Origin: Planctomycetota bacterium
Lineage (GTDB): Bacteria > Planctomycetota > Planctomycetia > Isosphaerales > Isosphaeraceae
Assembly: GCA_021777685.1 (NCBI GenBank)
Contig: JAJYDH010000385.1
Location: 1-6,266 of the forward strand
Direction of reading: 5' to 3'
Length of the DNA: 6,266 bases
Under the pieces are notes generated by a model. It had not been told where the DNA came from. It saw only the letters and a program-made list of their open reading frames with translations, and did no database searches. A program made the position numbers and the translations under genes. Below are positions 4,108 to 6,266 of the stretch, in pieces (position 1 is the stretch's first letter; each line of letters starts with the position of its first letter).

Positions 4108-6266
4108 ATGGCTAACGGCGAAAGATGCGGCTTCGGGGCCGGTAGAAGCGGGCGAGGTCGGCGGGGCCGATTGTTAGCCGAGCTGCTGGAAACTCGCCAT
4201 CTCTTATCGACGATCACGGTGACATCGGCCGGCGACGCCGACGGGGCCGACGGGAGCAACACGCTCTCGCTCCGCCAGGCCATCGAGGTCTCCAACGGCA
4301 CGCTGGCGGTGTCCACGCTCACCCCGGCGCAGCAGGGATTGGTCGTCGGCGCCCTGTCCAATCCCAATACGATCGACTTCAACATCCCCGGCACCGGGCC
4401 ATTCATCATCGAGCCGGCCTCCGCCCTGCCGGCGATCATCGCCCCGGCGGTCGTCGACGGCTACTCCCAGCCCGGCGCCCGCCCTGACACCAACGGGCCC
4501 CGGCAGGGGGACAACGCGGCCCTGGAGATCGAGCTGAACGGCACCCTGGCCGGGCCCGGGGCGTCGGGCCTGGACCTCACGACCGGCGGCATCCTGAGGC
4601 TCAACTCCACGGTGCGGGGCCTGGCGATCGGCGGGTTCAGCGGCGCCGGCCTGTCGATCGGCGTCGGGGACGTGGTGGAGGGCAACTTCATCGGCACCGA
4701 CATCACCGGCACGAAGGCCCTCCCCAATGCAATCGGGATCAATCCGACCACTTCTAACTACGGCACCAAAGCGATCTACGACACGATCGGCGGGACGGCC
4801 GCCGGCGCCGGCAATATCATCTCAGGCAACGCCGGCGATGGCCTGATCCTCGGCAGCGATAGTCTGGTGGAGAGCAACTTCATCGGCACCGACGCCACCG
4901 GCGCCAGGCCGCTTCCCAATGGCCGCGGCATCGCTCCCACTGGCGGGACATCTGGACTCGGCGGCAACGATACGATCGGCGGGACGGCCGCCGGCGCCGG
5001 CAACGTCATCTCCGGCAACGCCGGCGATGGGTTGGCCCTCGGCCCCGCGAGCCTGGTCGAGGGGAACTTCATCGGCACCGACGTCACGGGCACCAGGCCG
5101 CCGCCCAATGGCGGAGACGGCATCCGAGTCTCGGGCACCTTCGCCGATGGTTACAGCGAGGTCTCCGGTAACGACACGATCGGCGGGACGGCCGCCGGCG
5201 CCGGCAACGTCATCTCCGGCAACGCCGGCGATGGGTTGGCCCTCGGCCCCGCGAGTTTGGTCGAGGGGAATTTCATCGGCACCGACCTGGTCGGGGCCCA
5301 TTCCCTCCCCAATGGCGGCGATGGTATCGACGTCGTCCCGCCCGGCGACCTACCCGGAGCGATCGACATGATCGGCGGGACGGCCGCCGGGGCGGCAAAC
5401 GTCATCGCCTTCAATGGCGGATCGGGCGTCAACGTCGCCGGCCGGAATCTCTCCAACTCCTTGACCGGGCATGCCACCGTCTCCGCCAACGCGATCTTCG
5501 CCAACAAGGCCCTGGGGATCGACCTCGGCGGCGACGGCGTCACCCCCAACAACCCGGCCGGATCGCCCACGGGCCCCAACCTCCTCCAGCCTTACCCCGT
5601 CATCACATCGGCCATCCCGAACGGCCTCGCGACGTCGATCTCCGCGACCCTCGACGCGACCCCCTTCACCTCGTATACCGTCGAGTTTTTCTTCAACTCC
5701 GCCCCGGACCCATCCGGATATGGCCAGGGGCAGGCCTATCTCGGCACGACCGTCGCGACCACCGACGTCACGGGCCACGCCGCCTTCACCCTCACGGTCC
5801 CCTCCAACCTCCTCGGAGACGTCATCTCCGCCACGGCGACCGACCCCAAGGGCAACACCTCCGAGTTCGCCCGCGACGTCACGGCCGGGCCGATGGTCCC
5901 CTCGACCACCACCCTGATCGGCCCGTCCGCCGCCGCCGTCTTCGGCCATGCCGTCACCTTCGCCGCCGTCGTCGCCTCGACCTCGGGCGTCGTCCCGACC
6001 GGGATGGTCGCCTTCGGCGCGGGCGGCGTCTACCTCGGCGAGGCCCCGCTGAACTCGGCCGGCGTGGCCGTCTTCATCACCAACCGGCTCCCCCTGGGCT
6101 CCGACGTCGTCGAGGCGCTCTATCTCGGCGACCCGGCCAGCTCGATCAGCCTGTCCAACTTCGTCTCGGTGACCATCCAGCCCATCTCGCCCCTCACCTC
6201 GCTGATCGGCCGGACGTCGCCCGGGGTGCTCGGACGGGACCTCACCTTCGCCGCGATCGTCTCGCC
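4108..6266 (+). CDS. beta-helix repeat and Ig-like surface/secreted protein (second paralogue, 3' end outside window)
   Basis: Open from ATG 4108 to the window edge: 719 codons with no stop. It has the architecture of the gene at 974-3589. An Arg/Gly-rich start leads to LLETRHLLS (residues 26-34), the planctomycete extracellular motif, then ITVTSAGD (36-43) as in the paralogue and a CSLREA-like TLSLRQAIEVSNGT (52-65). NTIDFNIPGTGP (87-98) and VVDGYSQPGA (115-124) follow. Four beta-helix repeats have NFIGT starting at 193, 257, 320 and 388 and IGGTAAGA at 227, 290, 358 and 422, periods 63-68. The post-helix module has LGIDLGGDGV (469), YTVEFFFNS (523) and SATATDPKGNTSEFARDV (574-591). One Ig-like domain spans about 599-688 and a second begins near 696. 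No signal peptide of the usual hydrophobic type is visible. An exported structural or adhesive role is inferred. Its C-terminal anchor or tail is unseen. Confidence 0.88.
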   Translation, partial: MANGERCGFGAGRSGRGRRGRLLAELLETRHLLSTITVTSAGDADGADGSNTLSLRQAIEVSNGTLAVSTLTPAQQGLVVGALSNPNTIDFNIPGTGPFIIEPASALPAIIAPAVVDGYSQPGARPDTNGPRQGDNAALEIELNGTLAGPGASGLDLTTGGILRLNSTVRGLAIGGFSGAGLSIGVGDVVEGNFIGTDITGTKALPNAIGINPTTSNYGTKAIYDTIGGTAAGAGNIISGNAGDGLILGSDSLVESNFIGTDATGARPLPNGRGIAPTGGTSGLGGNDTIGGTAAGAGNVISGNAGDGLALGPASLVEGNFIGTDVTGTRPPPNGGDGIRVSGTFADGYSEVSGNDTIGGTAAGAGNVISGNAGDGLALGPASLVEGNFIGTDLVGAHSLPNGGDGIDVVPPGDLPGAIDMIGGTAAGAANVIAFNGGSGVNVAGRNLSNSLTGHATVSANAIFANKALGIDLGGDGVTPNNPAGSPTGPNLLQPYPVITSAIPNGLATSISATLDATPFTSYTVEFFFNSAPDPSGYGQGQAYLGTTVATTDVTGHAAFTLTVPSNLLGDVISATATDPKGNTSEFARDVTAGPMVPSTTTLIGPSAAAVFGHAVTFAAVVASTSGVVPTGMVAFGAGGVYLGEAPLNSAGVAVFITNRLPLGSDVVEALYLGDPASSISLSNFVSVTIQPISPLTSLIGRTSPGVLGRDLTFAAIVS
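4966..5082 (+). repeat. 117-bp near-identical internal repeat, copy 1
   Basis: The stretch matches 5170-5286 at 113 of 117 positions, offset 204 bases (68 codons). All four differences are C/T and synonymous: GAT/GAC, AGC/AGT, CTG/TTG and AAC/AAT. It encodes NDTIGGTAAGAGNVISGN and continues to NFIGTD. A third, more diverged copy starts near 4777. Confidence 0.85.
5170..5286 (+). repeat. 117-bp near-identical internal repeat, copy 2
   Basis: Counterpart of 4966-5082. The 87 bases between the two copies encode a much more variable loop, so the two conserved blocks were either recently duplicated or kept alike by gene conversion or selection. Confidence 0.85.

Noticed and set aside
3821..4177. 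Plus-strand open frame of 118 codons across the second promoter
   Set aside because: It covers the promoter, the leader and the start of the second gene in another frame, and shows no ribosome site or recognisable motif.
4966..5286. Regularly spaced direct repeats resembling an array such as CRISPR
   Set aside because: The repeats are in-frame codons of beta-helix rungs, vary in spacing, and the intervening sequences are coding.

Overview
The window comes from a high-GC planctomycete chromosome, most likely from the Isosphaeraceae or a close relative. The basis is the N-terminal LExRxLLS/A motif of planctomycete extracellular proteins in two large beta-helix proteins, a multi-haem-type cytochrome c of a style common in that phylum, and strong G/C preference at third codon positions. 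The genus is an inference; no database could be searched.

Layout, all genes on the + strand. (1) 1-468: the 3' end of a c-type cytochrome gene, with one complete CxxCH domain and the tail of a preceding one. (2) 469-973: an intergenic region with a possible terminator hairpin, two exact copies of a 13-base repeat, a candidate promoter and a ~110 nt leader. (3) 974-3589: a complete 871-residue surface/secreted-type protein made of a planctomycete N-terminal export motif, a CSLREA-like segment, five NFIGT..IGGT beta-helix repeats, a conserved post-helix module, two Ig-like domains and a basic Ala/Pro tail. (4) 3590-4107: a second intergenic region with a stem-loop after the stop, another copy of the 13-mer and a second promoter. 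(5) 4108-6266: a paralogue with the same architecture and four beta-helix repeats, running off the right edge after 719 codons.

The main observation is that genes 3 and 5 are a tandem duplication with a unit of about 3.13 kb, and that the duplication includes the roughly 420 bp in front of each gene. At least eight short blocks (13-mer repeat, TCCCGCGA block, CTCGCGAC block, TATCGC/AAAACAT block, -35/-10 pair, ATTTTnCTCAGA element, leader, ribosome binding site) occur in the same order and at nearly the same distance from both start codons. Each copy therefore seems to carry its own promoter and control region. The internal beta-helix repeats look homogenised: one 117 bp pair inside the second gene differs only at four synonymous C/T positions.

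The two paralogues are probably exported or cell-surface structural/adhesive proteins with no recognisable catalytic domain. Nothing in the sequence links them functionally to the cytochrome. I see no RNA gene, insertion sequence, CRISPR array or defence system.
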